From the NCBI GenBank assembly GCA_030272585.1, contig BSYQ01000007.1, positions 3,352,001-3,416,000 on the forward strand: a stretch of DNA of 64,000 nucleotides, written 5' to 3'. This DNA is from Bryopsis sp. KO-2023 (taxonomy: Eukaryota; Chlorophyta; Ulvophyceae; Bryopsidales; Bryopsidaceae). Position 1 is the first letter of the stretch. Each line of letters begins with the position of its first letter. The notes beneath the pieces were generated by a model. The model was not told the DNA's origin. It saw nothing but the letters and a program-made list of their open reading frames with translations, and did no database searches. Both the position numbers and the translations under genes were made by a program. Of this stretch, positions 10,334 to 22,069 are shown one piece after another.

Positions 10334-11223
10334 CTGCTGCTTCCTGTGAAACGTTTCGGGGTAAGCTGCGTGTTTTGGCTTGGGGAGGGTGGTCATGGTG
10401 AATTCGAATTCAACTCTTGTGCTTGTTTAGTTTTCTTTTTTTCATGGAAAACTGCATACAGAGAGCATTTCTACTGTATGCCTCGAGGAATGGAATGTGG
10501 CGTCCTTGTGCTATGCATGCATTGGTGTTTGGATTTCTGTGGTTATCCATTGGTTTTCTAGCGGAAAAACTGAATTGTGTCCCCAAATGGGCCGCCTCCT
10601 GAAAAGTTGCAATGGTACAGTACTCTCACCACGGAAAAATAACCATTTCTTCTTATCAGTGTTATTCCACAATTGGGAATCATTCCCCACAGTTAAAAAC
10701 ACTGCAAGTTGAATGCATTGTTGCCACTTTCAGATGATAAAAAGGGGGAAAAAACAATCAATCAATTACATTATAGCAAAAAGAGGCCATCACCCCTGTG
10801 GTGAAAAAGGAGAGTCGATAGTTAGATGAGAAGGGGAAATGGGACGAAATGAGACGCGTGGGTGTTTGCGGCTGAATGGCCGAGTTGTGATGACGGGAGG
10901 AACTTGTGGTTGTGGTGTGTTGAACGTTTGTGGTCGGAAAGTGAAAGGGGCGATACTTATAGGGGCTGTTGTTGTTGTAAAAGATGCCTTATTTGCTTTG
11001 AGTTAACGGAGCGACTTGTCTGCGAACGTTTCGTTTCAGTGTATCAAACAGTTTGGAAAAAACTTTATTCCACACCCCCCATAATGCCAAAAAAGGGGGG
11101 GGGGAAGAAAAACATTGGAAAAAGTTGGAAACAATGCCCATGCCGCATACGGATCTGTGGCAGGATATGATATTCTTCCCTAGCCCAGGGCCCAGGGGCG
11201 GCGCAGCACATCAGGGTTCGTTA
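10334..11223. other. intergenic, no gene seen
   Basis: Holds the CTU2 3' flank and AT-rich filler. No coding exon is supported. It ends at the TTA target duplication of the MITE. Confidence 0.45.
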
Positions 11224-11457
11224 GGGTGCGGTCACACTGGATCAATGATCCCGGGTTCATCGCGTCAACCCTGACTGTTTGGGGTTAACTCGCGGGTTCT
11301 CGGGATCCGGGTCCCCGACCCGGATCACGAGGCGAGAACCAGGTTCACGACGACGTGGTCCGACGACCAACTTCCGTCTTTTCAACAAGGTGTCGTACAG
11401 AAAAACTGTGGGTTGACGCGATGAACCCGGGATCATTGATCCAGTGTGACCGCACCC
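11224..11457. mobile_element. MITE with perfect 48-bp terminal inverted repeats
   Basis: Positions 11224-11271 are the exact reverse complement of 11410-11457, beginning GGGTGCGGTCACACTGG. TTA lies immediately outside both ends (11221-11223 and 11458-11460), the 3-bp duplication typical of PIF/Harbinger transposons. The 234-bp element has no coding capacity, and its centre holds a further imperfect palindrome around GATCCGGGTC. No decay in the repeats implies recent insertion. Confidence 0.85.
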
Positions 11458-11706
11458 TTACTCAGAAAAACTGAAAAATCATGTGATGGTCCTGGAAAGC
11501 ATTTTGGGGGCTCATCGATTAAAATCCCTGCGGATTAGTGTGACTTTTCCAGTCTCGATTTCCTTCCTGACCCGTTTTCTTGCACAACGCCCCTTCCGGA
11601 CACGAACGTCGGTGTTCTGGTGGCGCCGCGTCCGGTTGGAGGTTTCCTTAAAAACAGAGAAGTCGTGACTCCGCCATCGCGGGGACGAGGTGTTCAATAA
11701 CTCGAG

Positions 11707-14700
11707 ATGGGCTGCGAACGTTCTGCGTTGCTCGTCGTGGCAGCCTTGGCGCTGCTCTGCTCCCAATGTTTGGCGAACATAGATTTCTCCTTCACCGGAG
11801 AATTCCCCGAGTACACCCTGAACGAGGAGATAGTTACTGTGGTCTTCACCGTGAAGGTAAAGACAGCGAAGTGCGAATCTATTTCCATGGTGCAAGATGC
11901 AAGTTAGTTGAGTGAGCTTCAAGAAGTGCCACTTCTTCTGGACGAGACTCTGAAAGTATCGGACAGCATTTCTGCCTGTGTGCTGTCGATGCACGACACC
12001 AGCTCTTCCAGGCCCGAGTTTCATGCCAAGACTAACGCAGTGTTCGACGCTTGCGATGTCTCCAACGTGCAGGCGCCACCCCTGCAAGAACAACCCCCTT
12101 TGTCCTGGACGGCAGTACTTGACAGGTCTGCGTCTATGGCTGGAAGAAAAATTGACCTTCTCAAGGATACCACGTCGTTCATGATCGATAAACTTGCTGA
12201 AGCCGATGGGTCGAATCACCTAGGCCTGGTAACTTACAGTACAGACGTGAGTGCAGGGTAAGGTGACTGATGAGAGTCCTTCCACCTCTGATTCATTTTG
12301 CAAGAAAATCGTAGTCACATGTGTGATCACTTTCATAAAGTCCAAACAAGAATTCAAAGCTACTTCCTGGACAAACTTGCGCAAGAAAGAAAAAACTGGA
12401 GCCAATTTCTTTGCATGCAATGATATTTGGAAAAAAGTCCGAACAGAAATACTGTAAGAAAAACATGTTTGAAGGAGAAGAAATCCCGAATATGAAAAAT
12501 AGGGGGCCAGAGAAAGATCAGGTGAACAACAAGACTAGTTGAGGCCGGCCATCAACAGCAAATGATGTTTTTGTGATCCGTGGTTCAGGTAGAAACATTG
12601 GCCACAGTGCAGCCCGTGGGTTTCCTCAATGCAGGATTCCTGAAGGGAATTGTTAACACCATCGTTGCGGCAGGTCAAACTTTCCTTTCTGGTGGATTAG
12701 CAAGGGGACTGCAGCAGCAAGCATCAGCTCCTGGGGGAAAAGTGAAGGCGGTGTACCTTTTCACAGATGGTCTTCCCAATGTTGGTGAGGCTCCTTGACG
12801 CATATGTCCTTTGTTCGCTGAGATATTAGGGATGTTCAGCAATTCAACGCTAACGCCATTTTGATGTTGTTACTAATCAAAATAGCTGCGTTTGGGAAAG
12901 TCGGGGACGAAAACGATAGCAAAAAACGGCATTTCAATTAGTAATAACGTCGAAATAGCGTTACCACTGAAGTGCTGAACATCCCTATTTTTTTTTTATG
13001 GGAAGTCGTTGATATGAGACTTGAAACAACAGGGTCAGTAATCATGAAAGGCATGAGCCAAACACCTCCCTGAGAAAAGCACAATAACCTGATTTCTTTG
13101 AGACTCGGCAAAACATATATGTTTGAAGTATCAGTAGATCAATGGAGATGGTTACCCAGACAAGAAAGAATTACGCCCTCTTACATTTGCTGTAATATTT
13201 GATGCAGGAGCAACCTCGACCCCTGATATTGTGGATCAGATCAGCAGCATCTTGGATCAGAGCCTGGAGCCAATCTCAATCTCAACCTTTGGTTTCGGAA
13301 GCGATCTCGATTTTGGACTTCTCCAGGTGAGACAAAACAGTGAATTTCCCACAGTCTTCCAAAAAAGCCCCATTCCGACCAGATCCGATTAGTAATGATA
13401 GTTCACTGTTGCAATTCCCAGCTGAGCAGAAGCTGGTTTTGTCCACGGTTGAAATTTGAGCACCAGGACGAATTCTCGGTTGGATCGGTGATCAAACAAT
13501 TTGATTTGTTTTTTTTTTTCCAGTCCATCTCTGCTGTCGGAGGTGGAGACACCTACATCATTGACAACGAGAATGATATTCCTGCCGCCTTTGGGAGTGC
13601 TCTGGGTTTGCTCCTGTCCCTCTCCGCTCAAGAAATCAATGTGGTTTTCACCCCTGAGCCTGGTAGCGTGATCGTCTCTGTCCAGGCAGGAGGAATGATC
13701 ACTTTCCTTGAAGACGGCTCAGTCAGGTACTTGCACCTCCATCCTTTGCCAGTAGAGTCAGGGATGCAGTCACGTTACTCACTCACTTGGAGATGATGCA
13801 GAAAGTGCACGAAAACTATCTCTTTCAAAAACGTGAATGGATAATGAGTGAGGATAATGGCGTGGTTTTGACAAGATAGCATGCACAGTCTCCCTGTTGT
13901 GCCTGACATCATTGACTTAAGCAAGTTTCACCCCCCCCCCCTCCCCTCCCCCCCTGAAACCACACGATTTCAGTGAATCCACTTTTTTACCATCAGTTTG
14001 GCGAGATAGCATGCACAGTCTTCAACTTTTGCTTCCCTGCCTTCCAACCACATACACTCGAATGCCCATCTTGTACTCAACCCCTCTTTCCATTATTGTT
14101 GCTGATGCAGGATTGTGTTCGACAATCTATCAGCTGAGGAAATGAGGGACATCCTCATCGAAGTCAGAGTTCCCCCAGCTGTGGCAGTTGTTGAGGACCA
14201 GAATGTATTCACAGTGGGAAACACCTATATCGATGCTCCAACCATGCAGAGGGTCACTGTAAACCCCACCCCATATGCGATCAAGCGAACGACAATAATC
14301 ACCCCCCTCCCTCCTGCACCAAAGGTCGAAGAGACAAAGATCAGATTCAAAACTGCTGAGGTAATTATATCTGATGCTGGATACATGTGCAGACATGCCT
14401 CCTGTAATGGCTCAGGTTATTCGTCACCAGGAGTCGACCCTGAACCTTCCAAATTCTTCAATGTACAAGTGGTAGTTGCAATGCTTCGGATATGGTGGGT
14501 TGTTTCTTAGCACTGGGTGCCTTTTCCACTGGGCAGGTGCTTGGGGAGGCGAGAAAGAAAAGGGCAGAGGGAGACTCGGAAGGGGCAAATGCTGTGATTG
14601 AAGGATTGGTGGCTGAAACTAAAGAATCCCCCCTAGCTGACGACCCGGTCATTCAAAACATCCTCAGTGACATCAGCACTGCCCAGGAGATTCTGGGAGA

Positions 14701-15936
14701 CACCGATATGGTGCGAACTTTCAAGATCATGTTTGTGAAATAGAAAGTAAGTTATCCACCCCAGTTCGGTTGAAGCCTGAGAAGGTGATCAATTGTTCCT
14801 GGGTGTGGTTTTTACGGGAAGAGATTTGACGGAGAGAGAGTGTACTTTTAGGGACAGGAGCCCCAGGCAGAGCTTGAGGTTGCACAGCTTGAACAAACGT
14901 TGAGAACTCAGCGATCTACTGCAACCAGGGATAGGTTCAGGTCATCCAGTGCAGTCGACACTCCTCTCAGGAAGAAAGTTAGGGAAGAGGCTGCGGCAGC
15001 AGTCTTGGGCCCTCTCACACCACCACCTTTGGACGCAGAGCTTCCACCAGCCACACTGAGTCCCCCTCCCCAACAGGCGGTAATTATGCAGGTAGGGAGA
15101 AATGTACTTGCCAATGACTGTGGATGTCAATATTTACAAATTGTAAACACATATAAACTTTAGTGCCAAAGTTTTGTGTTTCTAGAAAACTGGATAAAAT
15201 GATAATTTTTTCTGGGTGTTTCACGGGGCCACACTGAATCACCATAGCTTCAGCGGAATAGTTTGCTTTTTCCGTGGACTTGTTCCGTCAGTCGGGGTGT
15301 GGTGGCTGATGTTCTTTGTTCATGTGCAATGTACAGCCACAAGGTTCATTCATTCCTTCAATTGCGCCATCCCCAGCTCCATCTCCAGCTGTTGCTGCAG
15401 TTTTGGCGACACCGCCTGCTGCCTCCCCTACCTCAGCTCCTGGGATGGAAGATCCTGTGAGTGCTGCACAAAGTGTGCCCAGTAAATCTTTCGAGGAAAG
15501 GAGGCAGTCTTTGAGAGATGAAGCTGTAGCGGAGGCTCTAAGGAGGATCACAGGTGAACAACTAGCAGCAGAACTGGTGGGTGCCAATCCTGCAGCTGCC
15601 GATGCGGCTGTCGATTCTGAGGCTATGGATACTGCAGCCGTCGATTCTGCAGCTGTCGGTCCTGCAGCCGACGATCCAGCAGCCGTCGATCCTGCAGCCG
15701 TCGATCCTGTGGCTGTGGATCCTGCAGTCGTCGATCCTGCAGTCGTCGATCCAGTAGCTGTGGATCCTGTGGCTGTCGATCCTGTGGCTCTGGATCCTGC
15801 AGCTATCGATGCTGAGGTTGAAGCAATTGGAACAGACACTGGTGAAATCGTAGAGCCTCCAATGCAAGCACCATCAGGGGTGATGGATAGTTTGAGATCT
15901 GGCATCGGGCGACTAGGACTGCCAGGAAGGAGGTAA
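11707..15936 (+). CDS. secreted von Willebrand factor A-domain protein
   Basis: Nine exons: 11707-11856, 11908-12246, 12589-12784, 13208-13326, 13524-13726, 14111-14360, 14537-14710, 14858-15091 and 15337-15936, about 754 residues. It starts with a signal peptide (hydrophobic LLVVAALALLCS core ending near Ala23). A vWA domain follows: MIDAS motif DRSASM near residue 122 and LFTDGLPN in exon 3 bind a divalent cation, and FGFGSDLDFGLLQ closes the fold. Exons 5-6 look like the beta-rich domain that follows vWA in inter-alpha-inhibitor-like and vWA-RING proteins. The last exons are Pro/Ala/Gln-rich, ending in an Ala-Val-Asp-Pro repeat. Extracellular adhesion or protease-inhibitor roles are inferences. 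Exon 1 to 2 is odd: both lie in one frame separated by a single TAG at 11905-11907, so either a 51-nt intron is removed or the codon is a true stop. Confidence 0.75.
12829..12985. mobile_element. MITE-like element in vWA intron 3, TA-flanked
   Basis: The ends form an inverted repeat beginning GGGATGTTCAGCA and matching imperfectly over roughly 55 bases on each side. TA dinucleotides flank it (12827-12828 and 12986-12987), as in Tc1/mariner-type insertions. It is 157 bp with no coding content. Arm mismatches show it is older than the MITE at 11224. Confidence 0.7.
15650..15812 (+). repeat. AVDP-type tandem repeat within vWA gene
   Basis: Units of about 15 bases coding Ala/Val-Val-Asp-Pro-Ala/Val repeat about ten times, with variation at the third and fourth codons. 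It encodes a regular acidic, Pro-spaced tail and is likely to be length-polymorphic. Confidence 0.75.
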
Positions 15937-16002
15937 AATTTCAGGGACTTGATAGTATCGGGACATTTCAGGTTGGATAAGGATTTTGCAATCCAATAAT
16001 AT

Positions 16003-16064
16003 TGTAAGACTCCCGACTTTCCTTCATAATGACGATGAATTTCCTTTTGATCGGGAGTCTTACA
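16003..16064. repeat. 62-bp hairpin with 14-bp perfect stem
   Basis: TGTAAGACTCCCGA at 16003-16016 is the exact reverse complement of 16051-16064, with a 34-base loop. It lies just after the vWA stop codon. It may be a tiny foldback element or part of the 3' end signal. Confidence 0.55.
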
Positions 16065-17965
16065 TACAATTGTGATCAAGAACTGTTGCTGGGAAAAAGA
16101 GGTTTGAGACATGGGGCATCAGGAAATAAGTGTTTTTTTTCATCCGGGGTTGTGAGAATTGTTTTGTACGTGTAAGTGATGGGCCTGAATTTCCAAAACA
16201 AGCGAACAATCGGCTAGGATCATTCCAAGATAGTCGAAAACTAGTTTTGCAAGTCTATCGTCCCAAGCAATTCCATTCATGTTGATTTTTTTCTTTCCCG
16301 CCATGATCTATGTCTTCAACACATGATCTCAATCCTTTTCTTTATATCCTTGTCCGATCTTACAAAAAACCTCCCAAGGCAAGTCGCATGAAAGCAGATC
16401 AAAATAAAACCAGGTACACTAAATAACACATCGTGGAGGCAGAATCTCGGGTACTCAAATGTGCACCAGCAATCCCAGTTTCTCGAGTCACCATGTCACA
16501 CATACATTGTTACATGAACAGTGTAAAATAGCAGTGAGGCTAGGCTCACAACTTCAAAAAACTAGTGTAGAAAACCCATGGATGGTCTGCGCATGTGATT
16601 GTGCAATCGTGGGGTAATTGAAGTGGAGGATTGAAGATGGATTTATTGGATTGTATTGAACGTTTTGTTGTAAAGCTATTGCTTCCACACCAGGTTAAAA
16701 GTTTGTGTGTTCATCGCCTTAAATCCACATCAACCAACTCTGCTACCACCAGTGTATCTTTTTTGGATTTTGCTGGCACAAAAGTAGCCCTAACTTTGGC
16801 TGTTTCATCTTTATTGATACAAATTATAAGGTTTGGATCACAACATTGATTTGCCTCTGCTGGTTGCGAGTCTTCTGGAATCGTTGATTGGTTTCTTGGA
16901 TGTAGCCTAAGTTTAGCAGGACTTTGTCCAAGTTCAACCAAAGTTAGGGTGGATGTGGCCCTTTTGTGGCCCCAAAATTGCCTTCAAAAATTATACTTTG
17001 GCCCTTCCTGTGACCCAAATACTGCCTGGCAAACCTTTTGTGGCCAAAAGGATCACAATGGGCCAAAAAAAACACCCACTGGATACGACGACTCGTCAAT
17101 GTTCATCATCGTCTTTCCCCTTTCGTCATTGTTCAGAACCACGAACCCAAGCCAAGCATCCCAACTCGAGTTGCGGCTGACTCATTCCCTCAACTCTATC
17201 TTTTAACAGTCACAACATCATCTGTTCTGATTCGCCAGTTCCCAGAACTGAATCCAGCGGGTTCGTGATCAAAAAGGACGCCCCCCGGTGATGTACGTGG
17301 GGCTCAGAAAGAAAAAGAAGGGCAGGGGTGTTGATGATGACCCGCCAGCGGGCATTCGGTCACAAGATGCAAGATGCACCTGGGGCTGGAATCCTTGCAC
17401 TACGAGATTGCGGTACATCCACGCCATTTTCTTCTACATATGGCGAGATGCATCAAACTTTCACGAGGTGTGCAGAGGAGTCCTGCCCCACAACTCCCAC
17501 GACTCTCGGTTCGGCATGGACTTCCTAGGCACCAGCAAAGTTGGCTGCGAATGTTGGAGCTTGAAAGGGCGTTCCTTGAAGAATGTGGCGGCGAATCTCA
17601 GGGAGGCGAATGCCATGAACTTCGTTGCCAGGGCGTCCTGTGAGTAATGGCTTCTCACGTCTTCCTGCCTGTGCTAGATTTCGACGTCCATGGTGGTCGA
17701 AGATATTGAAGCACAGCGCTTGACGATCGACTAAGTATACATGCACAAGCAAAGGACAAAGTCACCGCAACAGTGTCGAGTGATGCACCCAAATATTTCG
17801 CAGCAAGGAAATTTGCTCGTGTGTGTGTTTGTGTGGTGGTTTCCATGGACGAGAAACCACCGACCATTCGGCACTCCCCAGACCAGACGTTCGCACACTT
17901 TTTGGTGATATTTATTGTCCCCTGAGCGGCGTCGTTCTTACGATGGTTGTTTTTTGAAAAAAGGT
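16065..17965. other. intergenic, no firm gene
   Basis: Mostly AT-rich. Between 17288 and 17650 all three plus frames stay open for unusually long runs with higher GC, so an exon could exist, but no frame shows a domain or consistent splice pair. A GTGGCCC-type short repeat occurs around 16955-17045. Confidence 0.4.
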
Positions 17966-20900
17966 ATGGAAGGTTTCAAAAAAGTTTTCACGAGGCACAA
18001 AACGCCGAACGGTGCTGACACGGGATCGCCGTCCGGGCAGAAATTCGACCTGGGGTATCCCCCTGGTTTCGAAGAAAAGTATGAGTTGCTAAAGAAGATC
18101 GGCAAAGGGGCACAGGGGAAAGTGTACAGGTTGGTGGAAACGAGGTTCGACGCTTGGGAAGAGGTTGGACGACCTGGGAATTCAGGAATCGATCCATTAT
18201 TTTTTCAGTGAAATTCAGTGAAAGTAGGATTTGTAACCCTCTCCTGTTGTGGGCAGGGTGCCAGAGTTTTTGTGGAGATGGAATTTGATATAAAATACTG
18301 TATCACAGCAGATCAGGTCGGATTCGAAACTGATGGAAATTGAATATCTGTATATTTATATTCTTTTGTGTGTTTTTTTGCAGATGTCGTTGTAAGGAGA
18401 GTGGGAAGATGTTTGCTGTGAAAGTTGTCAAAAAGAAACTTTTCGCAAAGGATTCGGTTTTCATGCAACTGTTTCAGAAGGTCGGTGATTTGTTTTATGG
18501 AAATCATTACTGTTTCTTTTTTTTGTTTGGTACCCTGCCGTTTTGTTTCAGTGCTCCGGTCAAATTTCTCTATCAAAAAGTGATTGCTGGACTGTTATTT
18601 ATTGAATAACAAATTTTATTTGCAAAGATGAAAATGCAGTTATGTTTTTGATACGATTGAAAAGAATTCCAGCTTTTGAACCAATTTCATTCGTATCGTT
18701 TTTTGGTTAGTTTTTTGTTTTATGTTATGAATATTTTTTTTTTTTGTCTCAGGAAGTCAAAATATTGCAGACACTGAAAGGGTGCACGAATATGTGTAAC
18801 ATGATTGATATATTTGAAGACAGGAAGAAATTATATCTTGTGCAGGAGTAAGGTTGATTTATTTGTTTTTTTTTCAACAATTCTTTTCATTTTTCCCCAG
18901 AATTTTAATTTGAAGATATATACCCTGTGTAATCAAATAACATCGATTGGGAACATCCTGCAAAGTTTTCGTACTTTTTCGTACGAAAAAGAAGAAAAAA
19001 CCCCGTAAGATTGTAAATTTTTGTATAACATAGTCTAAAATAAAAGACCCACTGTGTACAGATACAAATCCAACTCTGTTGTTTTCCCTTTTATTTCAAC
19101 ATGAACTTCCAACATGCTCGGCAAAATCCTCATCAACTCTCTATCTCGAAAAAAAATACTGATTTTTTCTAAAGAATTAAAGATATTGTTTTTTTTTTGG
19201 CTAATTTTGGTATTTTTTTATCTTTTGGTTTGCTTTTGAGGGCACCACCATTATTTTTATTTTTTTTGTATTTTTGCTTCAACAGTTTGTGCGAGGGCGG
19301 AGAGCTTTTCAAGCAAATCAGAAAAAAAGTAAAAAAAGGCTATACGGAGGCTGCAGCTGCAAATATTGTCCGACAAATGCTCAAGGTAATCCCATTTCGT
19401 GAGTGTTGATGTGTACAATGAAAGGCAGTTTTTGTTTTTTTTTAAAGCAAAGTCTACAAGTGGATGTTTGATGTGCATGGTTGTGACAACTCCTGTGGTA
19501 AAAACAAAAGTGTAATGCTTGCTCATTCTCTTTTGATGTTCATTTTCCAGTTTGTTGCTGAAATCCACCTTCGAGGAATAGCACACAGAGATATAAAGGT
19601 TGGTTATATTCTGCTTTTTCTTTGTGAAAATTGCAATAATTGAATAGAATGAAAATTAGCAACCCCGGTAGGACCTGGAATCCCCCCCCAAAAAAGTAAA
19701 ACATTAATCAATTAAAAAGCGATAACAGTTTTTTCTATCACATTTCGCAGGGACACGAATGTTGCAATCAATTTATCCTCATTTTTTTCTGTTTTTCTGT
19801 TTTGATAGTTTGCATCTCTTGTGATATTCCTGTTGTGATTTTGTTATTCAGCCACAAAACTTTATTTTCAAGGACCTTGCTGGCTCAGAAATTTGTGCCG
19901 TAGATTTCGGCTTGGGCGATTTTTTCGAAAAGGGTATGTCCATGATTCTTAGACGTTCCATATGTCAATCCTCAGAAAAAGATGCAGAAAATAAAAATAT
20001 AGGATTTTGATTCACTGCCTTTCACGATCAGCCATTAGAATTGATCACACTGTTTTTTCAATTATTTTCTAACACTCATTATTTTCATGAGGATGTTTTA
20101 AAAATAAAAAAAGGTGTATCTGCAGCTCACAGACATATTGTTGCACCAACCAGTCGAAACAAAAATGCATACGTTTATGATTTTGATGGAATCAAATTGA
20201 GACAAGACATTAAGCAACTGGGCATATCACCCAGTCAAATTCCAACCTCCACCAAAACCTGCAAAATATTAAAAATGTGAAAAATCTTATGGTGCCCTAT
20301 TTTTCTTTTTTTTTTGGAAGGAAAACCGATGAGAGGAAAAGTGGGCTCCGCTTTGTACGTCGCCCCGGAGATTCTATTCGGCGAGGGGTACGGACCGGAA
20401 GTGGACGTGTGGAGCGTGGGTGTGGTGATGTATTTGATGCTGTGTGGCTGTCCCCCTTTCAAGGGGGCCACTGATACGGAGACGTTGTTCGAAGTGATGG
20501 GGGCCGACCTCAGTTTTTCCTTCGACCCCTGGTACACCATCTCCGACTCTGCCAAAGACCTCGTGATGAAATTGCTGGATAGAAGTCAAGAGGTGTGCTT
20601 CCAAAGAATGTGTCTATCCATCATTTTAGGAGTTGAATTCAAAGATAAAAAAAGGGGGGGGGGGGGAAGACAGGCTTTCTAGGAATGCATTTTGATAATA
20701 AATATATAAATAAATATAAATAAATAAATATATATATATATATTAATACATAATATGATGCACCAGTGTAACTGTGTTTTTTTTCCCTATGACATTTCAA
20801 GGCCCCGATATGAGAAAGCCAGTCCCCATTATATATTGCGGCTTCTTATCAGCTTTTTGGGTGTTTTTTTTTTTTCCCAGTCCCGCATCACTGCCTCGCA

Positions 20901-22069
20901 AGCTCTTTCACACGAATGGCTGAAGGAGGGGGGTGCCCCACCCACAGCGTTGGACTTCTCGGTCATTCATCGAATGGAGAATTTCGCCCGCTGCTGTGGA
21001 GCCAGAAGGTTATTGATGAGTCAGGTGGCAAGGCGCTTGGATCCCGAAAGCCTGGCGTTTTTGAGGGACCAATTCATTCTCATGGACACAGACAATGATG
21101 GGCTTGTGTCTATGTCTGACCTGGAGCATGTAAGTGTTGATGCCCATTCCTAGCCAACTGCGCTAACTCACCATCATAGAATTGGTTGTCGTGCGACAAA
21201 AGGCACTCTTCCTGTCATGATTTTCTTCAGAAAAGTAACCAAAGATTTCTCAAATTCCAAGAAAGTGCTATTTTAATGGAGATAGAGTTGATCCATGGGT
21301 TTCCTTCATATTCAGGCGATTTGCCAGTTGAGATCAGGGGAAGGTGGGGACAGGGTGATTCCATACGAAAAAGTGGAGGAAATTTTCATGAACATTGACC
21401 TGGATCAGAGTGGTGGGGTGGACTACTGGGAGTTCATTGCATCTGTGGTGAACTGGCAGCAACTGAGTGGAAACCCTGCTATCACAAAAGATCTACGCAA
21501 GTGTGCCTTGGACGTGTTCAAGACCATCGACTTGGATGGAAATGGATTTGTGGACCCCAACGAAATCGAGATGGTAAAACAGCCAGCCGAATTTACTTGA
21601 CTGCTTTTTTTCCTGCACTCGGTTTAACACATCTTTCTCCGTAGTATGCTTCTTCGTGGGAACACCCCACCATGGAGCCTACCCCCCAAAAAAAGAAAAG
21701 AAAAAAATAAGATTCCTTCTGCAACTTGGATTGATGAACTGCTGTTGAGGGAACTCTTTTTTTTCCCCTATCTTGACTCGGTGCCAAGAGGAGGGGGCAG
21801 TCTTCTTTTTTCCTGAATGGGCTTTTGTGAGGGCCGAAAAGGAAAATATAGCAAACCTTAGGTAGATTTTTTTTTCCAGATGCTGTATGCGCCTTTGAGC
21901 CCTCTTTTCTTCCTGCTCTCTTTTGCAGTTTGTTGGAGGGGGAGAAGACGCTGCTGAGATTGTGGCTGAAGTGGCCAGGAACCGAGACGGCCATGTCAAT
22001 TTTCGGCAATTCTGCAGAGTCTTGCACCACAAGAGGAGGAGCATAAACGGGTTGGAATGCGGCCCATAG
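17966..22069 (+). CDS. calcium-dependent protein kinase (CDPK)
   Basis: Ten exons: 17966-18129, 18384-18480, 18753-18847, 19286-19385, 19551-19598, 19852-19933, 20321-20592, 20881-21129, 21316-21573 and 21929-22069; 501 residues, the usual CDPK size. The Ser/Thr kinase domain is complete: ATP loop GKGAQGKVY, Lys in FAVKVV, HRDIKPQN catalytic loop, DFG, and APE in YVAPEIL. A junction segment then leads to four EF-hands: DTDNDGLVSMSDL, DLDQSGGVDYWEF, DLDGNGFVDPNEI and a weaker last one (NRDGHVNFRQF). Calcium binding to the EF-hands should relieve autoinhibition. There is no N-terminal Gly for myristoylation (it begins Met-Glu-Gly). The start is chosen because the upstream ATG at 17943 stops after four codons. 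CDPKs occur in plants, algae, ciliates and apicomplexans, not in animals or fungi, which informs the host assignment. Confidence 0.92.

Noticed and set aside
15288-16112. 274-codon minus-strand frame with Gly-Ser-Thr-Ala repeats
   Set aside because: Antisense of the AVDP repeat exon; the plus strand has splice sites and continues a vWA protein.
18960-18995. TTTTTCGTACGAAAAA palindrome as a regulatory site
   Set aside because: Short, AT-dominated and located in a kinase intron; no reason to prefer function over chance.
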